A stretch of DNA of 64,000 nt from Mycolicibacterium arenosum. Lineage in GTDB: Bacteria; Actinomycetota; Actinomycetes; Mycobacteriales; Mycobacteriaceae. Shown here in pieces: positions 50,980 through 60,042 of the stretch. Every line of letters begins with the position of its first letter. Within the stretch, counting starts at the first letter, position 1. The notes below the pieces were generated by a model. That model was not told where the DNA came from and made no database searches. It saw only the letters and a list, made by a program, of their open reading frames with translations. Both the position numbers and the translations under genes were made by a program. The DNA lies in contig NZ_JANDBD010000011.1 of the NCBI RefSeq assembly GCF_024320865.1, positions 211,843-275,842 of the forward strand, written 5' to 3'.

Positions 50980-52362
50980 ATGTCCCGCAAGCACAAGCAC
51001 GCCCCCTCGATCTCGCCCGCCTACACCGGACGCTTCTCGATGGCGCCCGTGCCCGCACTGCGCCTGCCCGACGAGTGCATGGACGCGGGCGCGGCGTACC
51101 GGTTCATTCACGACGAGCTCATGCTCGACGGCAGCTCCCGGCTGAATCTCGCGACGTTCGTGACGACGTGGATGGACCCCGAGGCCGAGAAGTTGATGGC
51201 CGAGACCTTCGACAAGAACATGATCGACAAGGACGAGTACCCCGCGACGGCGGCGATCGAGCAGCGCTGCGTCTGCATGGTGGCCGATCTGTTCCACGCC
51301 GAAGGCCTGCGCGACGACGACCCGAGCACGGCCATCGGGGCCTCGACGGTCGGGTCCAGCGAGGCCGTGATGCTCGCCGGGCTGGCGATGAGCTGGCGGT
51401 GGCGGCAGAAGGTGGGCGACGGGTGGCGCAGCCGCAGGCCGAACCTGGTCATGGGCTCCAACGTCCAGGTGGTGTGGGAGAAGTTCTGCAGGTACTTCGA
51501 CGTCGAGCCCGTCTACCTTCCAATGGAGGAGGGGCGGTACGTCATCACGCCCGAGCAGGTGCTGGCGGCGGTGGACGAGGACACCATCGGCGTCGTGGCG
51601 ATCCTCGGCACGACCTACACCGGTGAGCTCGAACCGATCGCGGAGATCTGCGCGGCGCTCGACGGGCTGGCGGCGAATGGCGGGGTCGACGTCCCCGTGC
51701 ACGTCGATGCGGCCAGCGGCGGCTTCGTCGTCCCGTTCCTGCACCCCGACCTGGTCTGGGACTTCCGGTTGCCGCGGGTGGTGTCGATCAACGTCAGCGG
51801 GCACAAGTACGGATTGACTTATCCCGGAGTCGGTTTCGTGGTCTGGCGCAGCAGCGAGTACCTCCCCGAGGAGTTGGTGTTCCGGGTGAACTACCTAGGC
51901 GGTGACATGCCGACGTTCACGCTGAACTTCTCCAAGGGCGGCAATCAGGTGATCGGCCAGTACTACAACTTCCTGCGGCTGGGCCGCAGCGGCTTCACCC
52001 AGGTGATGACGTGCCTCTCGCAGACCGCGCGATGGCTCGGCGACGAGCTACGCGCTGGCGAGCACTTCGAGGTGATCACCGACGGTTCGGCCATTCCGGT
52101 CGTCTCCTTCCGGCTCAGCGGCGACCGCGGCTACACGGAATTCGACGTCTCGCACGCGCTTCGGGCGTACGGCTGGCAGGTGCCCGCCTACACGATGCCC
52201 GACGACGCGACCGACGTGACCGTCCTCCGGATCGTGGTGCGCGAGGGCTTCTCCGCCGACCTGGCCCGCGCGCTCAAGGACGACATCAGCACGGTGCTCA
52301 AGAGCCTCGACGAACTCAAGCCGGCCGGACACTTCGACACCGAGGCGCCGTTCGCCCACTAG
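50980..52362 (+). CDS. gadB: Glutamate decarboxylase
   Basis: This 460-residue PLP enzyme converts glutamate to GABA and consumes a proton. The Lys that binds PLP is in INVSGHKYGLTYPGVGFVVW (about residue 276). Other GAD hallmarks are SRLNLATFVTTWMDPEAEKL, DKDEYPATAAIEQRCVCMVA, GSSEAVMLAGLAM and HVDAASGGFVVPFL. ATG 50980 has AGGAAGGGAAG just upstream; the longer frame is the nnr shadow. Unlike in enterobacteria, no antiporter gene is adjacent. The stop overlaps the converging lipoprotein gene by CTAG. Confidence 0.96.
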   Translation: MSRKHKHAPSISPAYTGRFSMAPVPALRLPDECMDAGAAYRFIHDELMLDGSSRLNLATFVTTWMDPEAEKLMAETFDKNMIDKDEYPATAAIEQRCVCMVADLFHAEGLRDDDPSTAIGASTVGSSEAVMLAGLAMSWRWRQKVGDGWRSRRPNLVMGSNVQVVWEKFCRYFDVEPVYLPMEEGRYVITPEQVLAAVDEDTIGVVAILGTTYTGELEPIAEICAALDGLAANGGVDVPVHVDAASGGFVVPFLHPDLVWDFRLPRVVSINVSGHKYGLTYPGVGFVVWRSSEYLPEELVFRVNYLGGDMPTFTLNFSKGGNQVIGQYYNFLRLGRSGFTQVMTCLSQTARWLGDELRAGEHFEVITDGSAIPVVSFRLSGDRGYTEFDVSHALRAYGWQVPAYTMPDDATDVTVLRIVVREGFSADLARALKDDISTVLKSLDELKPAGHFDTEAPFAH

Positions 52363-54554
52363 CTGTCGCAGGTAAGCGGGGGCAGGTCGGCGGTGCGCAC
52401 GAGGCCGGCCTGCGGGCTGCTGTACTCGGCTTCCGGAACCTGCACCGCGATGCTTCCGCCGCCCGCGGTGACGATGGTCGTGCCGAGCGACGTGATCGCA
52501 CCCGATCGGGTGTCGATGACGGTCGCCCGGCCGCCGCCGTGCAGCCGCAGACTGAGGATCACGTACGGCCCGTCGACGTGAAGCGACCGATCGACGTCGC
52601 GGCCCAACAGGTCGAGCGTGTCGATCCGCGTCACCCCCGTGTCCGGCGACCAGTGCGCGACGCCGGTGTCGGTGATCCACGCGTACACCGTGCCGTCGGT
52701 CGCCAGCGGGGCATCGGCATCGGCACCGGCCGCCTGCAGTGCAGCGGGCACCTCGGCGACGTTGTGCACCAACCTATTCAGGTTCCGGTCGGGTTCCGAC
52801 CAGGCGATGCCGAGCGGCGTCGCCCGGAGTTGCTCGATGGTGGGTGCCTTCGCGATCTCGGCGACCCGGCCGGTGTCGAGATCGTATGAACGCACGACGG
52901 TGTCAGCAGGGTAGGCGCGCGTGGTCCAGTACACGGTGCCGTCGAACACCGCGAGCGAGTCACGGTAGCTGGTGCTGCTCACACGTTCTTCGGCGTTGCG
53001 CGCCATGATCGTTCGCACCGAGTTGTTCGACCGGTCGACGACGTCGATGCGCGTCAGCCATGGCAACGACGGGTTGGTGGCCGTGACGTCGTCGTTGTCG
53101 TCGAGGTGCGGGTGACCGTTATCGGTTCTGCGGGGGCCGGTGTCGACGCCGACGACGATCCGGCGCTCGTCGATGGCCGCGAAACCGATGCTCTCGACTG
53201 CCGCGTCGGCGACCCGGTAGACGGTCTTCACCGACTCGTCCTCGCCGATGAGGAGGAGTCGACGGGTGTCACCGTCGTCGTAACCCGCCGCGATCTCACC
53301 TCCGCGCCCGACCGCCAGCGGCGTGGTCGACCCGCCGGTGTCTACTGCGCTGTCGGCGAACGCCGTGCGCCACGCGGCCGGTAGCGCCACCTCGCACGAC
53401 GGCCGGACGGTGTCGCCGTCGGATCCGGTAGCCGAGCAGGCCAACGGCGACAGCTGATCGGCGCGCACCAACCCGACTACGGGGGGCTGCGTTCGGTTGT
53501 CATCCGTCAGATCAGTGACGATGGAGCCCCCCGCAGCGCCGAAGGCCGTGGGCCCGAGCCGCGTCAGCGCTCCGGAGCGGGTGTCGATGAGCGTCGACGA
53601 GTCGATCCACTGACCCGCGCCCACCACCACGTACGGTCCGATCAGTTCCACTGTGGGCTGTGTGACCGGCGCACCCTCGAAGAGTCGCACCGTGCTGATC
53701 CGGGTGATGCCGGCTTCCGGTGACCACCGGGCGATGCCGGTGCCTCCCTCGGCCACGCCGGTCATCCAGGCGTAGGCGTCACCGTCGCGGACCAGCGAGG
53801 TCTGATCATCGTTGATGCCGGTGACCGACGCTATTGCATCCGGTAGCGGTGCCAGGCTGCGGAATACGGGCCGTGGTTCCGGGTGGTTCGACGTCCAGAC
53901 GATGCCGGTCGCGGTGGCGCTCAGGTCGCGCATGTCACCGACTTCCACCTCCCGCGTGGCACCGCTGTTCGCGTCGTACGCGCGGAGGGTCCCGTGGTCA
54001 CCTGTGAACTCGTCGCGAGTGATCCAGTAGACCGAGTCGTCGAACACGGCCACCGAGTCGATCGGGTTGCGCCCGACCCGGAGGTCGGCTTCGGGGGTCT
54101 CAAAGACGGTGCGAACCGAGTCGTCACGGCGATCGATGACGTCGATCCGTTTCAGGGTCCTCGCGGCGTACTCGTAGGACTCGCCGTCGATGACGGTGTG
54201 GCCCTCGGTGCGGAGGATCCCGACGGCGATCCAGCGGTCGTTGATCGCGGCGACCTCCGGAGCCTCGCGCTCCGCATCCGGCACCGAGTAGACCGTCGTG
54301 ACGGTCTTGTCGGGCTGGATCAGCAGGACGTCGTCACCTCGTGCTGCGACGACTTCACCACCGGACCCGATCGCCAGTGGCTCGGCGCCCCCGCCGGTGT
54401 CGACCCGGCTGTCGGTCAACGCGCGCTTCCAGTCTGCGGGGAGTCGCACCTCGCACGCCGACCGGCTGACCGACTCCGCCCCGACAGTGGACTCCGTCGC
54501 CGGCGTGCACGCACTGACCGCCAGAATGAGGACCGCGATTAGTAGCGTGCGCAT
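52359..54554 (-). CDS. Lipoprotein with two tandem beta-propeller-like halves
   Basis: The protein has 731 residues. It starts MRTLLIAVLILAVSACTPAT, a lipoprotein signal with the acylated Cys at 16. The mature part is an internal duplication with a period of about 353 residues. ACEVRLPADWKRALTDSRVD (about 32) corresponds to SCEVALPAAWRTAFADSAVD (about 385), and RIDVIDRRDDSVRTVF corresponds to RIDVVDRSNNSVRTIM. Each half looks beta-rich with repeated W/Y-containing strands (SVYWITRDEF, TVYWTTRAYP), like a propeller. I recognise no named family. It converges with gadB. The function is unknown; an envelope sensor or binding protein is possible. Confidence 0.85.
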   Translation of the reverse strand: MRTLLIAVLILAVSACTPATESTVGAESVSRSACEVRLPADWKRALTDSRVDTGGGAEPLAIGSGGEVVAARGDDVLLIQPDKTVTTVYSVPDAEREAPEVAAINDRWIAVGILRTEGHTVIDGESYEYAARTLKRIDVIDRRDDSVRTVFETPEADLRVGRNPIDSVAVFDDSVYWITRDEFTGDHGTLRAYDANSGATREVEVGDMRDLSATATGIVWTSNHPEPRPVFRSLAPLPDAIASVTGINDDQTSLVRDGDAYAWMTGVAEGGTGIARWSPEAGITRISTVRLFEGAPVTQPTVELIGPYVVVGAGQWIDSSTLIDTRSGALTRLGPTAFGAAGGSIVTDLTDDNRTQPPVVGLVRADQLSPLACSATGSDGDTVRPSCEVALPAAWRTAFADSAVDTGGSTTPLAVGRGGEIAAGYDDGDTRRLLLIGEDESVKTVYRVADAAVESIGFAAIDERRIVVGVDTGPRRTDNGHPHLDDNDDVTATNPSLPWLTRIDVVDRSNNSVRTIMARNAEERVSSTSYRDSLAVFDGTVYWTTRAYPADTVVRSYDLDTGRVAEIAKAPTIEQLRATPLGIAWSEPDRNLNRLVHNVAEVPAALQAAGADADAPLATDGTVYAWITDTGVAHWSPDTGVTRIDTLDLLGRDVDRSLHVDGPYVILSLRLHGGGRATVIDTRSGAITSLGTTIVTAGGGSIAVQVPEAEYSSPQAGLVRTADLPPLTCDS

Positions 54555-54681
54555 GCGTCTCAATCTAGGACGAAGGGCCAACCGTGAAAAGCGATTAGTT
54601 ATGGTCTTAGTCATCGAGTAAAGCGATCGCTATCGCTCGGCATCCGGGCCGGACTCGCGTTCTGGGACAATCGGGGGCGAC

Positions 54682-55824
54682 ATGACTACCGATGCCACCG
54701 ACCTGGGATTCAGCGCCGCGCAGGCGGTCGTCGACCTCGGGGCCGTCGCGCACAACGTCCGCGTGCTCAAGGAGGGTGCCGGGTCGGCCGAGGTCATGGC
54801 AGTGGTGAAGGCCGACGGCTACGGCCACGGCGCCGCGCAGGTCGGACGGGCCGCGCTCGCCGCGGGCGCCGCCGAACTGGGAGTGGCGACGCTCGACGAG
54901 GCGCTGGCGCTGCGCCGCGACGGCGTCACCGCGCCCGTGCTGGCGTGGTTGCACGCGCCGGGTACCGACTTCGCGCCGGCACTGGCCGCCGACGTGCAAC
55001 TCGGCGTCAACTCGGTGCGGCAACTGACCGAGGTGCTCGACGCGGCCCACCGCACCGGTCGTACCGCCGTCGTGACCGTGAAGGTGGACACCGGCCTCAA
55101 CCGCAACGGGGTCGGCGCCGCCGAGTTTCCCGCGCTGCTCGCCGCCCTGAAGGGTGCCGTCGCCGACGAGTCGATCAGGCTGCGCGGCATCATGTCTCAC
55201 CTGGCCTGCGGTGACGAGCCCGCCAGCCCCGTCAACGACCTTCAGGCGCAGCGGTTTTCGGAGTTCCGCTCTGCGGCCCGTGACGCGGGAGTCGACTTCG
55301 AGATCGCGCACCTGTGTAACTCGCCCGCGGCGCTGACCCGCCCCGACCTGGCCTACGAAATGGTGCGGCCGGGGATCGCGGTGTACGGCCAGACTCCGAT
55401 CCCCGAGCGCGGCGACATGGGGCTGCGCCCCGCGATGACACTGAAATGCACGGTGGTACTGGTTCGTTCGATATCGGCCGGTGACGGGGTGTCCTACGGG
55501 CACACGTGGATCGCGGAACGCGACACCACCGTGGCGCTGCTGCCCATCGGTTACGCCGACGGTCTGTTCCGCGGTCTCAGTGGGCGCTTCGATGTGCTCA
55601 TCAACGGGAGGCGCAGGCGAGCCGTCGGCAGGGTGTGCATGGACCAGTTCGTCGTGGATCTCGGACCGGGACCCGTCGACGTGACCGAGGGCGACGAGGC
55701 CATCCTGTTCGGTGCCGGCGACGACGGCGAGCAGACCGCGCAGGACTGGGCCGAACTGTTGGGAACCATCAACTACGAGATCGTCACCAGCCCGCGCGGC
55801 CGGGTGCGGCGGTTCTACCGGTGA
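54682..55824 (+). CDS. alr: Alanine racemase
   Basis: This 380-residue PLP enzyme makes D-alanine for peptidoglycan. The PLP Lys is in VMAVVKADGYGHGAAQVGRA (about residue 43). HLANSPAA-like substrate region HLCNSPAALTRPDLAYEMVR and RPGIAVYGQTP follow, and the catalytic Tyr region is VSYGHTWIAERDT (about 273). The C-terminal beta domain contains GRVCMDQFVVDLG. GGGGGCGAC precedes ATG 54682. GTGA overlaps the next gene, placing alr at the head of the alr-tsaE-tsaB-rimI-tsaD operon. Confidence 0.97.
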   Translation: MTTDATDLGFSAAQAVVDLGAVAHNVRVLKEGAGSAEVMAVVKADGYGHGAAQVGRAALAAGAAELGVATLDEALALRRDGVTAPVLAWLHAPGTDFAPALAADVQLGVNSVRQLTEVLDAAHRTGRTAVVTVKVDTGLNRNGVGAAEFPALLAALKGAVADESIRLRGIMSHLACGDEPASPVNDLQAQRFSEFRSAARDAGVDFEIAHLCNSPAALTRPDLAYEMVRPGIAVYGQTPIPERGDMGLRPAMTLKCTVVLVRSISAGDGVSYGHTWIAERDTTVALLPIGYADGLFRGLSGRFDVLINGRRRRAVGRVCMDQFVVDLGPGPVDVTEGDEAILFGAGDDGEQTAQDWAELLGTINYEIVTSPRGRVRRFYR

Positions 55825-56936
55825 GCCGGGAATCGCGCCGTCGCGGCCGAATTCGCAACGCCCGCTGGATGGCCGGTGCCGCGGGTATCGGTGCGGTCGG
55901 AAGCCTGGCCGGGATGACGGTGGCGCGCTCGGTGATGCGACGGATCAGCGACGACGACCCTTACGCGGACGAGGACTTCGAACTCCTCGACGCCGACCGC
56001 GGTTTCGTGGTGACGACGGAGGACGGCGTGCCGCTCGCGGTCCGCGAGGTCGGTCCCGAGGATGCCGCGTTGACGGTGGTGTTCGCGCACGGCTTCACCC
56101 TTCGGATGGGCGCCTTCCACTTCCAGCGGGCCCGGCTCACCGAGGAGTGGGGTTCGCAGGTTCGGATGGTGTTCTACGACCAGCGCGGTCACGGCCAGTC
56201 CGGGGACGCCGACCCCGACACCTTCACCGTCGACCAATTGGGACGTGACCTGGAGGCGGTGCTCGCGGTGATGGCCCCGCGCGGACCCGTTGTGCTGGTG
56301 GGCCATTCGATGGGTGGCATGACGGTGCTGTCGCACGCCCGTCAGTTCCCCAAGTCCTACCCGAGCCGCATCACGGGCGCCGCGCTGGTGGCGTCGGCCG
56401 CCGAGGGGGTGGCGCGCTCGCCGCTCGGCGAGATCCTCAAGAACCCCGTCCTCGAAGGGGCGCGCTTCGCAACCCGGTACGCGCCGAAGACCGTGCACCG
56501 GACCAGGGGTGCGGCGCGGGCCGTCATCGGCCCGGTGCTGCGCGCGGCGTCGTACGGCGATGCGCGGATCAGCCCGAGCGTTGTGGCCTTCTCCGAGCGG
56601 ATGATGCACGACACGCCGATCGCGACGCTGGTGGGGTTCCTGCACGCCCTCGAGGTGCACGACGAGACCGCGGGACTCGCCACGCTGGCCAAGGTTCCGA
56701 CTCTCGTCGTGTGCGGTGACAGGGACCTGCTCACCCCCAAGGACTGCTCGGAGCGAATGGCCGATGCGCTGCCCGACTCCGAGCTCGTCATCATCGGCGG
56801 GGCGGGTCATCTCGTTCAGCTCGAGCAGCCCGGGATCGTCAACGACGCGCTGGTCCGTCTCGTCGAGCGGGCCACCCCGTCAAAGCTGACGGCCATGACG
56901 CGACGGTTGCGCGAGCGGGTGCGCCACCATGGCTGA
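55821..56936 (+). CDS. Alpha/beta hydrolase in the alr-tsaE operon
   Basis: This 371-residue alpha/beta hydrolase has an N-terminal hydrophobic stretch (MAGAAGIGAVGSLAGMTVA, about 16-34), probably a membrane anchor or uncleaved signal. The catalytic parts are VVFAHGFTLRMGAFHFQRAR, VGHSMGGMTVLSHA (Ser about 163), an Asp in VVCGDRDLLTPKD and a His in IGGAGHLVQLEQPG. GTG 55821 overlaps the alr stop and its end overlaps tsaE by 8 bp. It sits between alr and tsaE, which I recall as adjacent in M. tuberculosis. The substrate is unknown; a lipid esterase is plausible. Confidence 0.9.
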   Translation: MSRESRRRGRIRNARWMAGAAGIGAVGSLAGMTVARSVMRRISDDDPYADEDFELLDADRGFVVTTEDGVPLAVREVGPEDAALTVVFAHGFTLRMGAFHFQRARLTEEWGSQVRMVFYDQRGHGQSGDADPDTFTVDQLGRDLEAVLAVMAPRGPVVLVGHSMGGMTVLSHARQFPKSYPSRITGAALVASAAEGVARSPLGEILKNPVLEGARFATRYAPKTVHRTRGAARAVIGPVLRAASYGDARISPSVVAFSERMMHDTPIATLVGFLHALEVHDETAGLATLAKVPTLVVCGDRDLLTPKDCSERMADALPDSELVIIGGAGHLVQLEQPGIVNDALVRLVERATPSKLTAMTRRLRERVRHHG

Positions 56937-57405
56937 GGGGCGCTCGGTGTCCGAGGGCACCGCGGAACTGCAGACCGCCGAGGACACGATCGCGTTCGGG
57001 GCTCGGCTCGGCGCGGATCTGCGGGCCGGCGACGTGGTCGTGCTCTCCGGGCCGCTCGGGGCGGGAAAGACCGTGCTGGCCAAGGGAATCGCCGAGGCGA
57101 TGGACGTCGAAGGCCCGGTGACGTCGCCGACGTTCGTCCTCGCCAGGGTGCATCGCGCCCGGCGGGAGGGCGCTCCGGCGATGATCCACGTCGACATGTA
57201 CCGGCTGCTCGACGACGGGCGCGCGAACCTGCTCGACGAACTGGATTCGCTGGACCTCGATACCGACCTGGAGGACGCGGTGGTGGTCGTCGAGTGGGGC
57301 GAGGGGCTGGCTGAACGGCTGTCGGACAATCACCTCGACATCCGCCTCGAGCGTGGCCGCGACACCGACGTCCGAACCGCGGTCTGGCGGTGGAGCCGCT
57401 CGTGA
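56929..57405 (+). CDS. tsaE: tRNA t6A biosynthesis ATPase TsaE
   Basis: TsaE is a small P-loop ATPase that works with TsaB and TsaD to make N6-threonylcarbamoyladenosine at position 37 of ANN-decoding tRNAs. The 158 residues contain Walker A LSGPLGAGKTVLAKGIAEAM (about residues 40-59), PVTSPTFVLARV, IHVDMYRL and VVVVEWGEGLAERL, all family motifs. ATG 56929 overlaps the hydrolase 3' end, and the stop overlaps tsaB (GTGA). Confidence 0.95.
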   Translation: MAEGRSVSEGTAELQTAEDTIAFGARLGADLRAGDVVVLSGPLGAGKTVLAKGIAEAMDVEGPVTSPTFVLARVHRARREGAPAMIHVDMYRLLDDGRANLLDELDSLDLDTDLEDAVVVVEWGEGLAERLSDNHLDIRLERGRDTDVRTAVWRWSRS

Positions 57406-58034
57406 CCACGGTGCTGGTGATCGACACCGCCACCCCGGCCGTCACGGCGGGAGTGGCGCGACGGGATGCGTCGGGGGTCGAGGTACTCGCAGAGCACGTG
57501 ACGCTCGACGCTCGCGCGCACGCCGAGCAGCTGACCCCGAACGTGTTGGGCGCCATGGCCGATGCCGGTGTTGCGATGTCCCAGCTGACGGCTGTCGTCG
57601 TCGGCTGCGGTCCCGGCCCCTTCACCGGCCTTCGGGTGGGGATGGCCACCGCCGCGGCGTACGGCCACGCGCTCGGTGTCCCGGTGTACGGGGTGTGCAG
57701 CCTCGACGCCATCGGGATCGACACCGACGGCGACGTCCTGGTCGTCACCGACGCGCGTCGCCGCGAGGTGTACTGGGCGCGTTACGTCGACGGCGCGCGC
57801 ACCACCGGGCCCGACGTCTGCGCGCCCGGTGACGTCCCCGCCGGTGCCGCGGCCGTGGCGGGATCGCCCGATCACGTTGGGCTGTTCGACCTTCCGCGGC
57901 TGACGCCGACCCACCCGTCCACCTCGGGGCTGGTCCGCGCGGTCGACTGGTCCGCGGCGCCCGGCCCGCTGGTGCCGCTGTATCTGCGGCGGCCCGATGC
58001 GAAAACCACGGCGGAGCGCGGAGTGCGATCGTGA
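57402..58034 (+). CDS. tsaB: tRNA t6A biosynthesis scaffold protein TsaB
   Basis: TsaB is the non-catalytic ASKHA-fold partner of TsaD. The 210 residues start TTVLVIDTATPAVTAGVARR and contain HAEQLTPNVLGAMADAGVAM and VVVGCGPGPFTGLRVGMATA, standard for the family. GTG 57402 overlaps the tsaE stop; an ATG 12 bp upstream is in frame but inside tsaE. Translationally coupled to rimI. Confidence 0.95.
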   Translation: MTTVLVIDTATPAVTAGVARRDASGVEVLAEHVTLDARAHAEQLTPNVLGAMADAGVAMSQLTAVVVGCGPGPFTGLRVGMATAAAYGHALGVPVYGVCSLDAIGIDTDGDVLVVTDARRREVYWARYVDGARTTGPDVCAPGDVPAGAAAVAGSPDHVGLFDLPRLTPTHPSTSGLVRAVDWSAAPGPLVPLYLRRPDAKTTAERGVRS

Positions 58035-58492
58035 CGGTGACCTACGACGGGCTGCGGATCGCCGATGCCGACCGGTGCGGTGAACTCGAGGCACAGCTGT
58101 TCCCCGGCGACGACCCGTGGCCGGCGACGGCGTTCATCCGCGAGCTGGAATCCGAGCACAACCACTACGTCGCGGCGCGCGTCGACGGGCGCCTCGTCGG
58201 CTACGCGGGAATCACCCGGCTGGGCCGAAAGCCGCCCTTCGAGTACGAGATTCACACCATCGGCGTTGACCCGGCGCATCAGGGTGCCGGTATCGGCCGC
58301 GAGCTGCTGAACCGGATTCTCGACATCGCGGTGGGCGGTGTGGTGTTCCTCGAGGTGCGCACCGACAACGCCGCGGCGATCGGTCTGTACGAGAGCGTCG
58401 GCTTCACCAAGATGGGGCTGCGCAAGCGGTACTACCGCGTCAGCGGTGCGGATGCGTACACGATGCGCCGAGAGGCGGAGGTGCGAGCGTGA
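58031..58492 (+). CDS. rimI: Ribosomal-protein-alanine N-acetyltransferase
   Basis: RimI is a GNAT-fold enzyme that acetylates the N-terminal alanine of S18 and, in mycobacteria, probably other proteins. The 153 residues include ARVDGRLVGYAGITRLGRKP, the acetyl-CoA loop VDPAHQGAGIGRELLNRILD (about 80-99), VFLEVRTDNAAAIGLYESVG and the C-terminal KRYYRVSGADAYTM. GTG starts at 58031 overlap tsaB, and the stop overlaps tsaD (GTGA). Confidence 0.94.
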   Translation: MTVTYDGLRIADADRCGELEAQLFPGDDPWPATAFIRELESEHNHYVAARVDGRLVGYAGITRLGRKPPFEYEIHTIGVDPAHQGAGIGRELLNRILDIAVGGVVFLEVRTDNAAAIGLYESVGFTKMGLRKRYYRVSGADAYTMRREAEVRA

Positions 58493-59511
58493 TCATCCTG
58501 GCCATCGAGAGCTCCTGCGACGAAACCGGCGTCGGGATCTGCGATCTCGCGTCCGACGGTACCCTGACGCTGCTCGCCGACGAGGTGGCCTCCAGTGTCG
58601 ACGAGCACGCGCGCTTCGGCGGTGTGGTGCCCGAGATCGCCTCGCGTGCGCATCTCGAGGCGCTCGGGCCGACGATGCGGCGTGCCCTGGCCGCAGCGGG
58701 CGTCGACAAGCCCGACGTCGTCGCCGCGACCATCGGACCGGGCCTGGCCGGTGCGCTGCTGGTGGGCGTTGCCGCCGCCAAGGCCTACGCGGCCGCCTGG
58801 GAGGTGCCGTTCTACGCGGTGAACCACCTCGGCGGGCACCTGGCCGCGGACGTCTACGAACACGGGCCGCTGCCGGAGAGCGTGGGGCTGCTGGTGTCCG
58901 GTGGGCACACCAACCTGCTGCACGTGCGATCGCTCGGCGAGCCGATCGAGGAACTCGGCAGCACCGTCGACGACGCGGCGGGGGAGGCCTACGACAAGGT
59001 GGCGCGACTGCTCGGGCTCGGGTACCCGGGCGGTCGACCGCTCGACGAGTTGGCCCGCACCGGTGATCGCACCGCCATCGCCTTCCCTCGCGGCATGACC
59101 GGGCCGCGCGACGCGCCGTACGCGTTCAGCTTCTCGGGGCTCAAGACCGCGGTGGCGCGGTACGTCGAGGCCAACCCCGACGCGCCGACCGCCGACGTCG
59201 CCGCGGGCTTCCAGGAGGCGGTGGCCGACGTGCTGACGATGAAGGCGCTCCGGGCCGTCACCGACCTGGGCGTGTCGACCCTGCTGATCGCGGGCGGGGT
59301 GGCGGCCAACTCGCGGCTGCGCGAACTCGCCGAAGAGCGTTGCGCGGCAGCCGGTGTGACGCTGCGGGTGCCGAGACCGCGGCTGTGCACCGACAACGGG
59401 GCGATGATCGCGTCGTTCGCCGCGCATCTGATCGCCGCCGGTGCTGCGCCGTCGCCCCTCGACGTGCCGAGCGACCCCGGCCTGCCGGTGGTGAAGGGGC
59501 AGATCGCATGA
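58489..59511 (+). CDS. tsaD: tRNA threonylcarbamoyltransferase TsaD
   Basis: TsaD transfers the threonylcarbamoyl group to A37 of tRNA. The 340 residues begin IILAIESSCDETGVGICDLA, with the metal-binding His residues in VVPEIASRAHLEAL and AVNHLGGHLAA, and the nucleotide region in LLVSGGHTNLLHV and LLIAGGVAANSRLRELAEER. It matches the family length and ends TGG-free with VVKGQIA. The stop overlaps the next gene by ATGA. Confidence 0.97.
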   Translation: MIILAIESSCDETGVGICDLASDGTLTLLADEVASSVDEHARFGGVVPEIASRAHLEALGPTMRRALAAAGVDKPDVVAATIGPGLAGALLVGVAAAKAYAAAWEVPFYAVNHLGGHLAADVYEHGPLPESVGLLVSGGHTNLLHVRSLGEPIEELGSTVDDAAGEAYDKVARLLGLGYPGGRPLDELARTGDRTAIAFPRGMTGPRDAPYAFSFSGLKTAVARYVEANPDAPTADVAAGFQEAVADVLTMKALRAVTDLGVSTLLIAGGVAANSRLRELAEERCAAAGVTLRVPRPRLCTDNGAMIASFAAHLIAAGAAPSPLDVPSDPGLPVVKGQIA

Positions 59512-59951
59512 GCGCGAACGTCGAGGACAAGCTCGCCGTCATCGAATTGCTCTATCGCTATGCCGAACTCATCGACGCGGGTGACTTCGACGGGGTCGGG
59601 GAACTGCTCGGACGCGGCAGCTTCATGGGAGTCACCGGTGCGCGATCGATCGCGAAGCTGTTCGCGAACACGACGCGACGATTTCCGGAGCACGGCAACA
59701 CGCCCAGGACGCGGCATCTGGTGCAGAACCCGATCGTCGACGTCGACAGTGACACCGCGGCCGCGCGCTCGACGTTCTGCGTGATCCAGCAGACCGACAC
59801 CGTGGCACTGCAGCCCATTGTCGTGGGGCGCTACGCCGACACTTTCGCGCGCGACGATGAGGGCTGGCACTTCACCGAGCGCACGGTCGACATCCAGATG
59901 CTCGGCGACGTGTCCGACCACTTGATGATCGATCCGAACAACTTCGGGTAG
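59508..59951 (+). CDS. SnoaL-like (NTF2-fold) protein
   Basis: This 147-residue protein begins MSANVEDKLAVIELLYRYAE, the SnoaL-like (SnoaL_4) opening for dehydratase, isomerase or ring-hydroxylase-beta-like folds. Further markers are LIDAGDFDGVGELLGRGSF, TRHLVQNPIVDVDSD and VGRYADTFARDDEGWHFTER. ATG 59508 overlaps the tsaD stop, so it is translated with the operon although a role in t6A is not expected. The substrate is unknown. The conserved RHL histidine may be catalytic. Confidence 0.88.
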   Translation: MSANVEDKLAVIELLYRYAELIDAGDFDGVGELLGRGSFMGVTGARSIAKLFANTTRRFPEHGNTPRTRHLVQNPIVDVDSDTAAARSTFCVIQQTDTVALQPIVVGRYADTFARDDEGWHFTERTVDIQMLGDVSDHLMIDPNNFG

Positions 59952-60042
59952 CGCCCACCATGGGGGAACTGCGCGAGCATCATTCGGCATCGCCCAGTAC
60001 TTGAAGGTGAAACCGGGCTGGCGAGAAGCGGTTCGAGAAGTC

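Noticed and set aside
54590..54660. AGCGATCGCT palindrome upstream of alr as an operator
   Set aside because: GATCGC-type palindromes are frequent by chance in this base composition and no second site is present.
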